Below are positions 17,291 through 25,958 of a stretch of DNA of 64,000 bases, in pieces. The DNA is taken from contig NZ_CP108036.1 of the NCBI RefSeq assembly GCF_036170895.1, forward strand, positions 62,001 through 126,000, read 5' to 3'. The first letter of the stretch is position 1. Every line of letters starts with the position of its first letter. The notes under the pieces were generated by a model that was not told the origin of the DNA, made no database searches, and saw nothing but the letters and a program-made list of their open reading frames with translations. The stretch comes from Streptomyces erythrochromogenes. GTDB lineage: Bacteria > Actinomycetota > Actinomycetes > Streptomycetales > Streptomycetaceae. The translations under genes were made by a program, and so were the position numbers.

Positions 17291-18286
17291 ATGAACAGCT
17301 GGACCGGCCGTACTGTCCTGGTCACCGGCGCGGAGGGCTTCATCGGCTCGACGCTGGTGGACCTGCTGGTGGCGCGGGGTGCGCGGGTGCGCGCCTTCGT
17401 CCACTACAAGCCGTACGCGGAGAAGGGGCACTTGGCGCGCTACCTCGCCGACCCGGACGGTGCGGTGGAGATGTGGGCGGGTGACGTCCGTGACGCGGGC
17501 CGGGTCAGTGACGCGGTGGCCGGCTGCGACACCGTCTTCCATCTGGCGGCGCTGATCGGGATTCCGTACAGCTACGCCTCGCCGGGTGCGTACGTGCAGA
17601 CGAACGTGACGGGCACGCAGAACGTGGCGGAGGCCTGCCGGCGGCACGGGGTGCGGCGGCTGGTGCACACCTCGACGAGCGAGGTCTACGGGACGGCGCT
17701 GACCGCCCCCATTTCCGAGAGCCACCCGCTGCAGCCGCAGTCCCCGTACTCGGCTTCGAAGATCGGCGCGGACATGATGGCGCTGTCCTTCCACCACGCG
17801 TTCGAGCTGCCGGTGGCGGTGGTGCGTCCGTTCAACACCTACGGGCCGCGGCAGTCGGCGCGCGCGGTGATCCCGACGATCCTGGCCCAGCTGCACGCCG
17901 GGTCGCGGGAGGTCCGCCTCGGATCGCTGACGCCGACCCGGGACTTCACGTACGTGACGGACACGGCGGAGGGCTTCCTGGCGGTGGCCGGGTGCGAGCG
18001 GGCGCTGGGTGAGGTGGTCAACCTCGGTACCGGTGAGGAGATCTCCGTCGGGGCGCTGGCGCAGGCCCTGGTGAAGGCTTCCGGGCGGGATGCGGAGGTG
18101 GTGGTGGACCCGGCGCGGCTGAGGCCGTCGGGCAGTGAGGTGCAGCGGCTGCTGTCGGACAACGCGCGGGCCCGGGACTGGGCGGGCTGGCGGCCTCGGG
18201 TCGGTCTGGAGGAGGGGTTGCGGCGGACCTCGGAGTGGATCGCGGCGAACCCTTCGCTGTTCGCGCCGGACCGTTACGCGGTCTGA
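17291..18286 (+). CDS. LegB-like NAD-dependent sugar-nucleotide 4,6-dehydratase
   Basis: The 331-residue extended SDR has the NAD-binding motif VLVTGAEGFIGS, then FHLAALIGIPYSY, then HTSTSEVYGTA and the catalytic SPYSASKIGAD (YxxxK). FNTYGPRQSARAVIPTI and PTRDFTYVTDTAEGF follow. These match UDP-HexNAc 4,6-dehydratases of the LegB type, which start legionaminic-acid-like nonulosonate or related deoxy-sugar pathways. Start ATG 17291 lies just past the IS relic. The following genes of such a pathway (aminotransferase, acetyltransferase, synthase) are absent here, so the exact product is unknown. The MurG-like glycosyltransferase and the broken MFS gene around it suggest a former surface-glycan locus. 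Confidence 0.75.
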   Translation: MNSWTGRTVLVTGAEGFIGSTLVDLLVARGARVRAFVHYKPYAEKGHLARYLADPDGAVEMWAGDVRDAGRVSDAVAGCDTVFHLAALIGIPYSYASPGAYVQTNVTGTQNVAEACRRHGVRRLVHTSTSEVYGTALTAPISESHPLQPQSPYSASKIGADMMALSFHHAFELPVAVVRPFNTYGPRQSARAVIPTILAQLHAGSREVRLGSLTPTRDFTYVTDTAEGFLAVAGCERALGEVVNLGTGEEISVGALAQALVKASGRDAEVVVDPARLRPSGSEVQRLLSDNARARDWAGWRPRVGLEEGLRRTSEWIAANPSLFAPDRYAV

Positions 18287-18369
18287 GCCTCCCCCGTCGT
18301 CGGCGGCGGGGCTCCGGTGGGTCCGAACGGACCAGTCCGGCGCGCCGCCGTCGGGCTCCTGTCCCTAGC

Positions 18370-19653
18370 GTGGCGCTGTGGAGAGCTGATGCCCCAGCAG
18401 CTGCCGCCTGGCGGAACCTGATCGTGGCCACGGTCGGGTTCACCCTCACCTTCTGGGCCTGGGACCTGATCGCGCCGCTGGGCAGCGACTACCACGACCG
18501 GCTCGGCCTGACCTCGCTCCAGCAGTCGCTGCTGGTCGCGGTGCCAGTGCTGGTCGGCGCCCTCGGCCGGGTCCCGGTGGGTGCGCCCACCGACCGCTAC
18601 GGGGCCCGGCGGATGTTCCCCCTGGTGTCCGCGCTCGCCGTGGTGCCGGTGGTGCTGCTGATTCCCGCCCGGGACTCCTACGTGGCGACGCTGGCGGTCG
18701 GTTTCCTGCTGGGGCTGGCGGGCACGACGTTCGCCATCGGTGTGCCGCTGGTCAACTCCTGGTTTCCGCCGGCGCGGCGCGGGTTCGCGCTCGGGGTGTT
18801 CGGCATGGGGATGGGCGGGGTGGCGCTCTCCGGCTACTTCACCCCGCGCATCGCGCAGCGCGGCGAGCACCTGCCGTTCGTGGTGGTGGCGGTCGCGGTG
18901 GCCGTGTACGCCGTGGTGGCGGCGCTGCTGATCCGGGACCGGCCGGACCGGCCCCTGCCGGCCGGTTCGCTCGGGTACCGGCTCGCCTCGGCCGGGCGGC
19001 TGGGGGTGACCTGGGAGTTGTCGGCGCTGTATGCGGTCGGGTTCGGCGGGATCGTCGCCTTCGGGGTCTACCTGCCGACGTATCTGAGGACCGGGTACGG
19101 GTTGACGCCGACGGATGCGGGTACCAAGGCGGCCGGGTTCGCCCTGTTGACCGTGGTCGCCCGTCCGTTCGGCGGCTGGCTGGCCGACCGTGTCCTCCCG
19201 CCGTGGTGACGGCGGGTGCCCTCGCCTTCGTGGCCCTCCTCGCCGTCGTCCAGGCGTTCGATCCGCCTCTGGATCCGGTCGGCACCGTGTGCCTGCTGTG
19301 CATCGCGGCCGGGCTCGGCACGGCCAGCGGCAGTGTGTTCGCCCTGGTGTCGCAGGTGACGCCGCAGCCGCAGGTCGGCAGCGTCACCGGCATCGTCGGT
19401 GCGGTCGGCGGCCTGGGCGGCTTCGTGGGCGCCCCTGGTCATGGGCGCCGTCCACAGCGCCAAGGGCTCCTACTCGATCGGGTTCATGCTGCTGTCCGAT
19501 CTGGCCCTGGCGGGCTGCGTGTACGCGTACGTGCGGATGCGCACCGTACGGCCGTCCGCCGCCGGCGACATGGCCGGGGGCGGCGCCGGGGTCGGGGGCG
19601 TCAGGGTGGGCGGGTCGGGACCGGGGAGCCCGGTCCGGAGCGGCGGGGTCTGA
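18370..19653 (+). pseudogene. MFS transporter broken by two frameshifts
   Basis: Starting at GTG 18370 the frame encodes about 280 residues of a 12-helix MFS permease, including GALGRVPVGAPTDRYGARR between helices 2 and 3 and GGWLADRV after helix 8. It meets TGA at 19207. The homology continues one frame over from about 19203 (VTAGALAFVALLAVV, GTASGSVFALV). It then returns to the first frame near 19430 (PLVMGAVHSAKGSYSIGFMLL) and ends at TGA 19653. The arrangement resembles the NarK/NNP nitrate-nitrite transporter group. Two compensating single-base changes would give this pattern. As given, only a truncated protein without the last helices can be made. Sequencing error is a real alternative. 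Confidence 0.7.
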
Positions 19654-19793
19654 CGCCGGTACGCGCGGCGCACGATCGGCGGCGCACGGTCGTCGGCGCT
19701 GGTCGTGCGGCGGGAAAACCGCGGGCCGCGGTGGTGTGCCGGCCGTTACGATCGGCCCCTTCACCCGATCATGGCGGTCCGACGGAGGCACCG

Positions 19794-20759
19794 ATGACAC
19801 TGGCCCCTGCGCGGACGACACCGGCCGCCCATCCCGAGCGGCTGGAGCGGGGGCACCCGTTCCGGCAGTGGAAGACCTGGCGGATACCCGGTACCGAGTT
19901 CACCCTCACCGGCTATTCGCGGGCCAACGACAAGACGTTCTTCCACATCCCGGAGCTGCGGTGCGCGCTCGACGCCGGGCTGGCGGAGGGGCGGCAGCCG
20001 GAGACCGTCTTCCTCACCCATACCCACCACGACCACTCCAAGGACCTCGACTACCTGGCCGCCAGGGCCGACGGGGTCGACATCCACCTGCCGGCCGCGG
20101 CAGTGCCGTACGTGGAGTCGTTCCTGCGGGCGTCCGCCGAGCTGAACCACGGCGCCGCCTACGACCCTGCGCTCGCCGCGGGCTGCCGGCTGCACGGGGT
20201 GCGCGGCGGTGACGAGTTCGCCTTCGGGCGGCGCGGCCACCGTGTGCGGGTGGTGGAGTGCGTCCACAAGGTGCCGTGCGTGGGGTACGCGTTCTCCGAG
20301 CCGCGCAAGGCGCTGCTGCCCGAGTACGAGGAACTGCGGCGCGGCCTCGCGGAGCAGGGCCGGGGTGCGGAGTTCGGCCGGATCCTCGCCGAGCGCCGCA
20401 AGGAGGGCGTGGAGGTCGAACGGGAGGTGCTCAGGCCGCTGTTCGCGTTCCTCGGGGACACCCACGTGAGCGTCTTCGAGGACAATCCGTGGCTGTTGGA
20501 GTATCCGGTGGTCATCACCGAGTGCACGTTCCTCGACGACGCCGAGCTGGCGCGCGCCGACCGGGTCGGGCACACCGTGTGGAGCCGGCTGAAGCCGGTC
20601 GTCGAGGCCCACCCGGAGACCCTCTTCGTCCTCACCCATTTCAGCCTGCGCCATTCGGACCAGGACGTGCTCGACTTCTTCCGCGACGAGCGGCCCGCGA
20701 ACGTGCTGCTGTGGGCGCATCCGGAGAGCCGGCTGCCGGAGCAGCACCAGCACGGCTGA
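19794..20759 (+). CDS. metallo-beta-lactamase-fold hydrolase, RNase Z-like
   Basis: The 321-residue protein carries the metal motif THTHHDHSKDL, then FLGDTHVSVFEDN, VVITECTFLDD and LTHFSLRHSDQD. This order of His/Asp ligands is that of the RNase Z (ElaC) branch of the superfamily. A tRNA 3'-end or other phosphodiesterase activity is the likely chemistry, though the substrate is not shown. ATG 19794 follows gacggaggc. It is a single gene, convergent with the secreted SH3 gene, from which a strong hairpin separates it. Confidence 0.75.
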   Translation: MTLAPARTTPAAHPERLERGHPFRQWKTWRIPGTEFTLTGYSRANDKTFFHIPELRCALDAGLAEGRQPETVFLTHTHHDHSKDLDYLAARADGVDIHLPAAAVPYVESFLRASAELNHGAAYDPALAAGCRLHGVRGGDEFAFGRRGHRVRVVECVHKVPCVGYAFSEPRKALLPEYEELRRGLAEQGRGAEFGRILAERRKEGVEVEREVLRPLFAFLGDTHVSVFEDNPWLLEYPVVITECTFLDDAELARADRVGHTVWSRLKPVVEAHPETLFVLTHFSLRHSDQDVLDFFRDERPANVLLWAHPESRLPEQHQHG

Positions 20760-20761
20760 CG

Positions 20762-20807
20762 GACGGCGCGGCCCCCATCGGCTGTCGCCGGTGGGGGCCG
20801 CGCCGTC
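20762..20807. terminator. bidirectional hairpin terminator
   Basis: A 21-bp stem starting GACGGCGCGGCCCCC, with one mismatch and a 4-base loop, lies between the convergent genes ending at 20759 and 20823. Confidence 0.65.
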
Positions 20808-20822
20808 GTTCACAGGAGTTGC

Positions 20823-21206
20823 TCAGCACTCGCGCAGGCCCGGCGCGGGGTCGACGGAGGTGTGGACGTCGACGGCGGCGACGTTGCCCCACTGGCCGTT
20901 GTCCAACTGGGTCCAGTACCAGACGTTGTTGCCGCCGGCGTGCTGGTCGCCGCGGCCCCAGCACTGGAACCAACTGGGGCTGGTGTTCAACGGCCCGCGC
21001 ACCGCGGAGTTGTAGCGGCGGTGCTCGTAGCCCTTGGCGCCGACCCGGTTGCCGCACCACAGCTTGCCGTCGGCGCGCACCCCGCATTCGGCGGCCGCGC
21101 TCCTGCCGGCGGCGGGCGCGGCCGCGGCGGGCCCGGTCACGGTGGCCGTGCCGGCCGCCAGTGCGGCGGCGGCGAGACCCAGGGCGATCTTGTTGCGTGC
21201 GGACAT
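20823..21206 (-). CDS. small secreted SH3-like protein
   Basis: The 127-residue protein has a Sec signal peptide (IALGLAAAALAAGTATV...AAAAPAAG) and a small extracellular domain with four cysteines (AAECGVRA, KLWCGNRV, WFQCWGRG, GLREC). The part NNVWYWTQLDNGQWGNVAAVDVHTS resembles the bacterial SH3-like domains found on wall proteins. ATG 21206 follows a near-perfect gaggaggaacc. It lies 75 bases downstream of the NlpC/P60 gene on the same strand, whose C-terminus has a similar SH3-type region. The two may act together on the cell wall. Confidence 0.7.
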   Translation of the reverse strand: MSARNKIALGLAAAALAAGTATVTGPAAAAPAAGRSAAAECGVRADGKLWCGNRVGAKGYEHRRYNSAVRGPLNTSPSWFQCWGRGDQHAGGNNVWYWTQLDNGQWGNVAAVDVHTSVDPAPGLREC

Positions 21207-21281
21207 GGTTCCTCCTCGAAGAACCGGCTCTCTCGGGAGCCGGGTGATGGACGGGTGCTGTGTGGTGTGTGGTGTGCGTGT

Positions 21282-22157
21282 TCAGGGGCAGGTGCGTACG
21301 CCGTCCAGCCAGGCGGGGCCCTTGATGTAGATGTTGGTGATCCACGCCCCGTACTCGGGCAGGTAGGACCAGGCGTCGTTGGTGTAGCCCTCGGCGGTCA
21401 CGGGTTCGGCGTGCTTCTGGCAGTCGATGCGCACCGTGGTGGGGCCGGGGAACTTGTGGACGCGCGGGCTGGTGGTGGACGGCTCCTTGTGGGTCCACAC
21501 GTCCGTGCCCCAGGTGCTGAACGTGCCGGGTGCCTGCGCCGGCGGTGCGATGCGGACCGCTCCGGCGTAGTCGCCGCCCAGCCGTACGTCGCTGACGGTG
21601 ATCCGGGTGCCCGATTCCCGGGCCTCGACCATCTTGCCCGCGCCCAGGTAGATCGCGATGTGGTGGACGGAGCCCCCCGAGCCCCAGGCCAGGAGGTCCC
21701 CCGGGAGCAGTGGTGCGGTCCCCTGCCCGGCGGTGAACCGCTGTTGCACCTGCGGTGAGTGGAACTGGTGGTAGGCGTTGCCGGTCAGCGGGTCGCCGCC
21801 GGCCGCGCGGTGGTAGGCGTAGCGGACCAGTCCCGAGCAGTCGAAGCCGAGGCGCTCGGGGTCGTGTGCGCTGTCGGGGTCGCTGGGGTCGACCTGGCCG
21901 TAGGTGGGGCCCGGTTGTGGTCCGTGGCCGCCGCCCCAGGTGTACCAGACGCCGATCTGTTCGCAGGCGGCTGCCACGGCCTTCTCGGCCACCGCGGAGG
22001 CGCCGGGGGCGAGTACTCGGCACTCCCCCGCCGCCGCCACCGCCGCTGTCTTCGGTGCCGCGGTGGTGGCGGCCGCGGTGGCGCTGTGGGCTCCTTCCCA
22101 TGCGGTCAGGAGGGTGAGCGCCGTCGCCGCCGCCACCGCTGTCGTGCGCATCGCCAT
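21282..22157 (-). CDS. secreted NlpC/P60 endopeptidase with SH3-like tail
   Basis: The 291-residue protein has a signal peptide followed by an NlpC/P60 domain. The catalytic Cys is in GFDCSGLVRYAYH, the His in SVHHIAIYLGAGKMVEA, and the loop is PGDLLAWGS. A C-terminal extension of about 90 residues with two cysteines (TTVRIDCQKH, DGVRTCP) looks SH3-like. NlpC/P60 enzymes cleave D-Glu-diaminopimelate bonds in peptidoglycan stem peptides outside the membrane. ATG 22157 was chosen, with ATG 22151 also possible. It probably leads an operon with the small SH3 protein downstream. Confidence 0.85.
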   Translation of the reverse strand: MAMRTTAVAAATALTLLTAWEGAHSATAAATTAAPKTAAVAAAGECRVLAPGASAVAEKAVAAACEQIGVWYTWGGGHGPQPGPTYGQVDPSDPDSAHDPERLGFDCSGLVRYAYHRAAGGDPLTGNAYHQFHSPQVQQRFTAGQGTAPLLPGDLLAWGSGGSVHHIAIYLGAGKMVEARESGTRITVSDVRLGGDYAGAVRIAPPAQAPGTFSTWGTDVWTHKEPSTTSPRVHKFPGPTTVRIDCQKHAEPVTAEGYTNDAWSYLPEYGAWITNIYIKGPAWLDGVRTCP

Positions 22158-22557
22158 GTCCGGTCCCCCGTTTCCGCCGCGCGGTGTGCCGCGGGGCGTC
22201 GTACTCGTCGTGGTGTCCTGTCGTCGGGCACTTCGAGACTGTTCCCCGGCGGCCGTGTGTGTCGAGGAGGCGCGGGTCGCCCACTGCAACGGGAAACGGG
22301 AAACTTCGGGGAAACCCCTTCCCGCCTGGGCTTTTGAGCAGCCGTCAGCGGTGCTCCCGGAGGGGTGTCCGGGCCCGGCGCGGGGCGTGTGGTCCGCTTC
22401 CGGCGCGCCGGGTGGGCGTCGTACGCCGTCGCATGTCTGCGGGTTCACCGGAACCCGGGCGCGGCAAACCGCATCACCTTGAGGGGGTGGCCGGGGACCG
22501 GCCGCGGCGAGGTGCCGGCCGGCGTGTCCCCCGCCTTCGACTCGACCGGACCGGAGA
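22158..22557. other. divergent promoter region, no gene
   Basis: About 400 bases between the divergent NlpC/P60 and rhomboid-like genes. Direct repeats of CGGGAAA occur at 22290-22303 with a related copy after them. No riboswitch consensus was recognised. Confidence 0.35.
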
Positions 22558-23352
22558 ATGCCGCGGATGAACTCATCGCCACTGCCGGGGCCCCTCGGCA
22601 GAGCGCTCCGCGCCGTGCGGTGGTATCCGCGCCGTGCGCCGCTGACCCTGGCCTTTGTCTGCCTGCTCCTGGCCGGCCACGCGTGGATCGGCCGGGTGTC
22701 CGCCGATCGGGCGGCCGCCGTGCTGGGGTACCTCAGCACCAACCTGGACAACCTGCGGGATCATCCGCTGCCGGCGCTGGTCGGCAGCGCGTTGTTCTTC
22801 GACGGGACGCTCACGGACGTCGCGTCGACGGACTTCGTGGGCACCCTGATCACCTTGGGTCTCGGGGTGTGCTGCTTCCTGGCGTGGGCGGAGTCGCGGT
22901 GGGGGAAGCGGCGCGCGGTGGCGGTGTTCCTCGGCGGGCATGTCGCGGCCACGCTGCTGACCGCCGCCGTCATCGGTGTCGGGCTGCGGTACGGCTGGTA
23001 TCCGGCGGCGGTGCGGGGGTCCTTGGACTACGGGGTCAGTTACGGCGCGCAGACGGTGCTGGCGGTCGGCACGCTCGCCCTGCCGCGCCGGGGCCGCCTG
23101 CCCTGGGCGGTGTTCGTGCTCGCGTGGCCTCTGGGCGGGCTGGAGTGGAACGGGCCGCTGCCGGACTTCACCACGGTCGGCCATCTCCTGGCGGCGGTCC
23201 TCGGCTTCGGGCTGCTGGCCGTCCCGGCCTTCCGGCGCCGGCGGGTCCGCGCCGGCGGGCCGTCCTCCGCCGCCGCCGAAGCCGGGGCCGGGGCGGGAGC
23301 CGGTGCCAGTGCCGGAGCCGGAGCCGGGGCCGGGGCGCCTCCCTCGGTGTGA
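22558..23352 (+). CDS. rhomboid-like membrane protein
   Basis: The 264-residue protein has about six transmembrane helices. Rhomboid-type spacing is suggested by a polar loop with a SYG element (LDYGVSYGAQTVLAV) and a late helix with His (FTTVGHLLAAVLGFG). In active rhomboids the catalytic Ser lies in GxSG and the His in the sixth helix. Here the Ser motif is altered to GVSYG, so protease activity is uncertain. The C-terminus is a cytosolic Ala/Gly repeat (AGAGAGAGAS). ATG 22558 was used, with ATG 22567 as an alternative. Confidence 0.65.
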   Translation: MPRMNSSPLPGPLGRALRAVRWYPRRAPLTLAFVCLLLAGHAWIGRVSADRAAAVLGYLSTNLDNLRDHPLPALVGSALFFDGTLTDVASTDFVGTLITLGLGVCCFLAWAESRWGKRRAVAVFLGGHVAATLLTAAVIGVGLRYGWYPAAVRGSLDYGVSYGAQTVLAVGTLALPRRGRLPWAVFVLAWPLGGLEWNGPLPDFTTVGHLLAAVLGFGLLAVPAFRRRRVRAGGPSSAAAEAGAGAGAGASAGAGAGAGAPPSV

Positions 23353-23360
23353 GTCCGCCG

Positions 23361-25510
23361 TCAGGCGGGGTGCACTGCCTGTTCGGCCCAGATGGCTTTG
23401 CCGCGGCGGGCGGGGCGCACGCCCCAGTTCTCGGTGAGCTGGGAGGTGATGAACAGGCCTCGGCCGCCTTCGTCGGTGTCGTCGGCGTGGCGTAGTTGGG
23501 GAGAGGTGCTGTTGTCGTCGATGACTTCGCAGGTCAGGGAGTACTCGGTGCGGATCAGGCGGAGTTGGAAGGGGGTGGAGGTGTACCGGACGGCGTTGGT
23601 GGCGAGTTCGCTGGCGATCAGGGCGGTGCTGTCCCCCAGGTGGTGCAGGCCCAGGCGGCGAGGGTGTGACGGACGGCGCTGCGTGCGTCGGCGATGGTGG
23701 AGGCGTCGTTGGGCCAGGTCCATGCCGCAGCCCGGTCGGGGCCGAGGAGGCGGGTGCGGGCGAGGAGCAGGACCACGTCGTGGTCGGTTTCGTGCGGGGC
23801 CATGGCGTAGTGGACGGCGTCGCAGCGGTCCTGCAGGGTGCCGGTGCCGGAGGCGAGGGCCTGGCCCAGCCGGCTCTGCTGTGCGGCCGTCGCGTCCTGT
23901 CCCGCGGTGTCCAGGATCCCGGTGTTGTAGAGGGCCAGGGTGGTTCCCTCGGGCAGTTGGAGTTCGGCGGCCTCGTACTGGCCGTTGCCGCGGCCGAGGA
24001 TGGGGCCGGCGGGGATCTCGGCGAACGACACGGTGCCGTCGGGCCACAGGATGGCCGGCGGGGGGTGTCCGGAGCTGGCCGCGGTGCAGCGGCCGGTGAC
24101 GGGGTCGTAGACGGCGTACAGGCAGCTGACGGGCCGGTGGGGCTCCTGTGGTGGGAGCTCGGCGCGGAAGCGGGCGGTCAGCGCGTGGAGTCGTTCGAGG
24201 ACTTCGTCGGGGGGCAGGTCCATGGCCGACAGGGCGCTGAGGGCGACCCTCAGCTCTCCCACGCGCGCGGCGGACTGCAGGCCCGGTGCGGGGATGTCGC
24301 CCACCGCGAGCGCGACGCGGGCGCTGGAGAGCGGGATGACGTCGAACCAGTCGGCGCCGGGGCCGGTCGGGCGGTAGGTGTGGGCGGTGTCCACGGCGAT
24401 GTGGGCGGCTACCTGGGGTGGGCGCAGGTCGAGCTGCAGGAGGCGGGCGATGGACCGTTCGCGGTTGTACAGGCGGGCGTTGTCCAGGCACAGCGCGGTC
24501 CGGGCGGCCAGGTCGGCGGCCAGGGCGAGGTCCTGCCTGTCGAACGGCTCGGGGGTGTGCCAGCGCAGGAAGACGGCCAGTCCGAGGACGACCCCGCGGG
24601 CGGCCAGCGGGACGAGGAGCAGCGAGTGCACGCCGCCTGCGAGGAACCGGCGTCGGCGTTCGGGTTCGCGTGCCAGCCACGCCGGGTCGTGCTGGATGTC
24701 GGTCACCAGGCGGGGTTGGAGATCGGCCAGGCAGGCGGTGTAGGGGGTGTTGCTGGCGAAGGCGCTGACTTCCCCCACCTGGTGGATCGCGATGTCCTGC
24801 CCGCCGGGCCGGGCGCTGTAGGCGGCTCGCCGTAGCGGCAGGTTGTCCAGGAGGGGGCCGGAGGGTGGGGCCTGACCGCGCAGCACCGAGTCCAGGACGT
24901 CCACGGCGACGCCGTCGGCGAGCGCGGGCACGGTCAGGTCGGCCAGTTCCTGCGCGGTGCGCAGGACGTCCAGGGTGGTGCCGATGGTGCCGGCCGCCTG
25001 GTGCAGCAGTGCCTGCCGGCTGCGGGCCCGGTGTTCTTCGGTGCCGTCGGTGGCTGCGGCGGCGACGCCCAGGACCCGGCCCTCGGCGTCCTGCAGGCGG
25101 TGCAGGTCGAGGGAGAGGATGTGCGGCCGGCGGGCGGGGCCGGCGGTGCGGCCTTGCAGGAGCACCCCGAGCTGGGGGGTGCCGGTCTTCAGGACCTGCC
25201 CGAGCACATCGCGCAGGCGGTCGGTTTCGGCGTCCGGGAGCAGGTCCCACAGGTAGCGTCCGGCCAGGCCCTGGCCGGGCGGGGCCTGGCCGGGCGGGGC
25301 CTGGCCGGGCGGGCGATGCGTGTCCTGCGCGGCCGTATTGGCGTACGTGACCCGCAGCTCGGTGTCCAGGAGGTACATCGGGGTCCGTGCCCGGGTGAAC
25401 AGGGCGGTGAGCACGGCCTCGCCCAGGGGGCCTGCCCCGCTGTCCCACCGTCCCCATGCCATGTGTGTCGCTGCCCGTCCCTCGTCCGGGGATCTGGCGA
25501 TCCGCTCCAT
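23361..25510 (-). pseudogene. PAS-GAF-SpoIIE phosphatase with HATPase domain, frameshifted
   Basis: The gene encodes a PAS domain (PMYLLDTELRVTYAN), a GAF domain (TACLADLQPRLVTDIQHDP), and a PP2C/SpoIIE phosphatase (GADWFDVIPL, VGDIPAPGLQSA, SSGHPPPAI, LYNTGILD). An RsbW-like HATPase follows (ALIASELATNAVRYT, DEGGRGLFI). The last domain is one frame away. Near 23650 the frame runs into TGA after AAWACTTWGTAPP, while the shifted frame reads GLHHLGDSTALIASEL. One missing G in a run of G would explain it. Intact homologues are signal-controlled regulators of anti-sigma pathways, and the shift would leave phosphatase without kinase domain. Start ATG 25510 is tentative (ATG 25462 is also in frame). 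Confidence 0.75.
25269..25313. repeat. three 15-bp tandem repeats in the phosphatase gene
   Basis: Three copies of (g/c)cctggccgggcggg lie in frame and encode GQAPP repeated in the PAS domain. The unit keeps the frame. Confidence 0.7.
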
Positions 25511-25643
25511 GCCTGTCAGAGCCGCCCGGGGCCTCTCCTCCCCTCCCGGGCTCGGCGGCAGGGGTGAGCGCTTCCTCTCCCGATCATCATCCTGTTGTCG
25601 GGCCTGCGCCACCCGCCGGGGCTGCGCCACCCGCCGGGCCCGG

Positions 25644-25945
25644 TCATGTGGTCCAGATGTCCAGCAGTTGGTTCGCCGCGTGGAAATGGTCGGGCGAGTC
25701 CACGTTGCACACGACGGTGACGGCGGTGTTGCGGTCCGGGCTCACGATGAAGGTGCTGTGGAATCCCTCCCAGTCGCCCCGGTGGACCAGGGTCTTGTCG
25801 GGGAGGAGGAGGATTCCGGCCCCGTACCGCCCTTCGTCGATGCCGCGTGGGCGCAGGACGTCGCCGACGCTCACCGCGCCTTGCGTGATCCCGGTGAGCA
25901 GGTGCGGTCCGCCGGTGCGGTAGTTGTCGGCCTTTCTTTCCGCGC
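25644..25945 (-). pseudogene. beta-lactamase-family serine hydrolase, C-terminal fragment
   Basis: The frame reads ADNYRTGGPHLLTGITQG, VSVGDVLRPRGIDEGRYGAGI, HRGDWEGFHSTF and VCNVDSP. This is the end of a penicillin-binding-protein-like (class C beta-lactamase fold) hydrolase containing the third active-site region (HRGDWEGF). The SxxK and YxN segments are absent and the similarity starts abruptly at about 25945, next to the stop of the upstream peptidase gene. It is a 5'-truncated remnant of roughly 95 codons. Confidence 0.6.
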
Positions 25946-25958
25946 GGGCGTTCGGCGC

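Noticed and set aside
22558..23352. Active rhomboid protease
   Set aside because: The helix arrangement fits, but the GxSG motif is GVSYG, so only a rhomboid-like call is justified.
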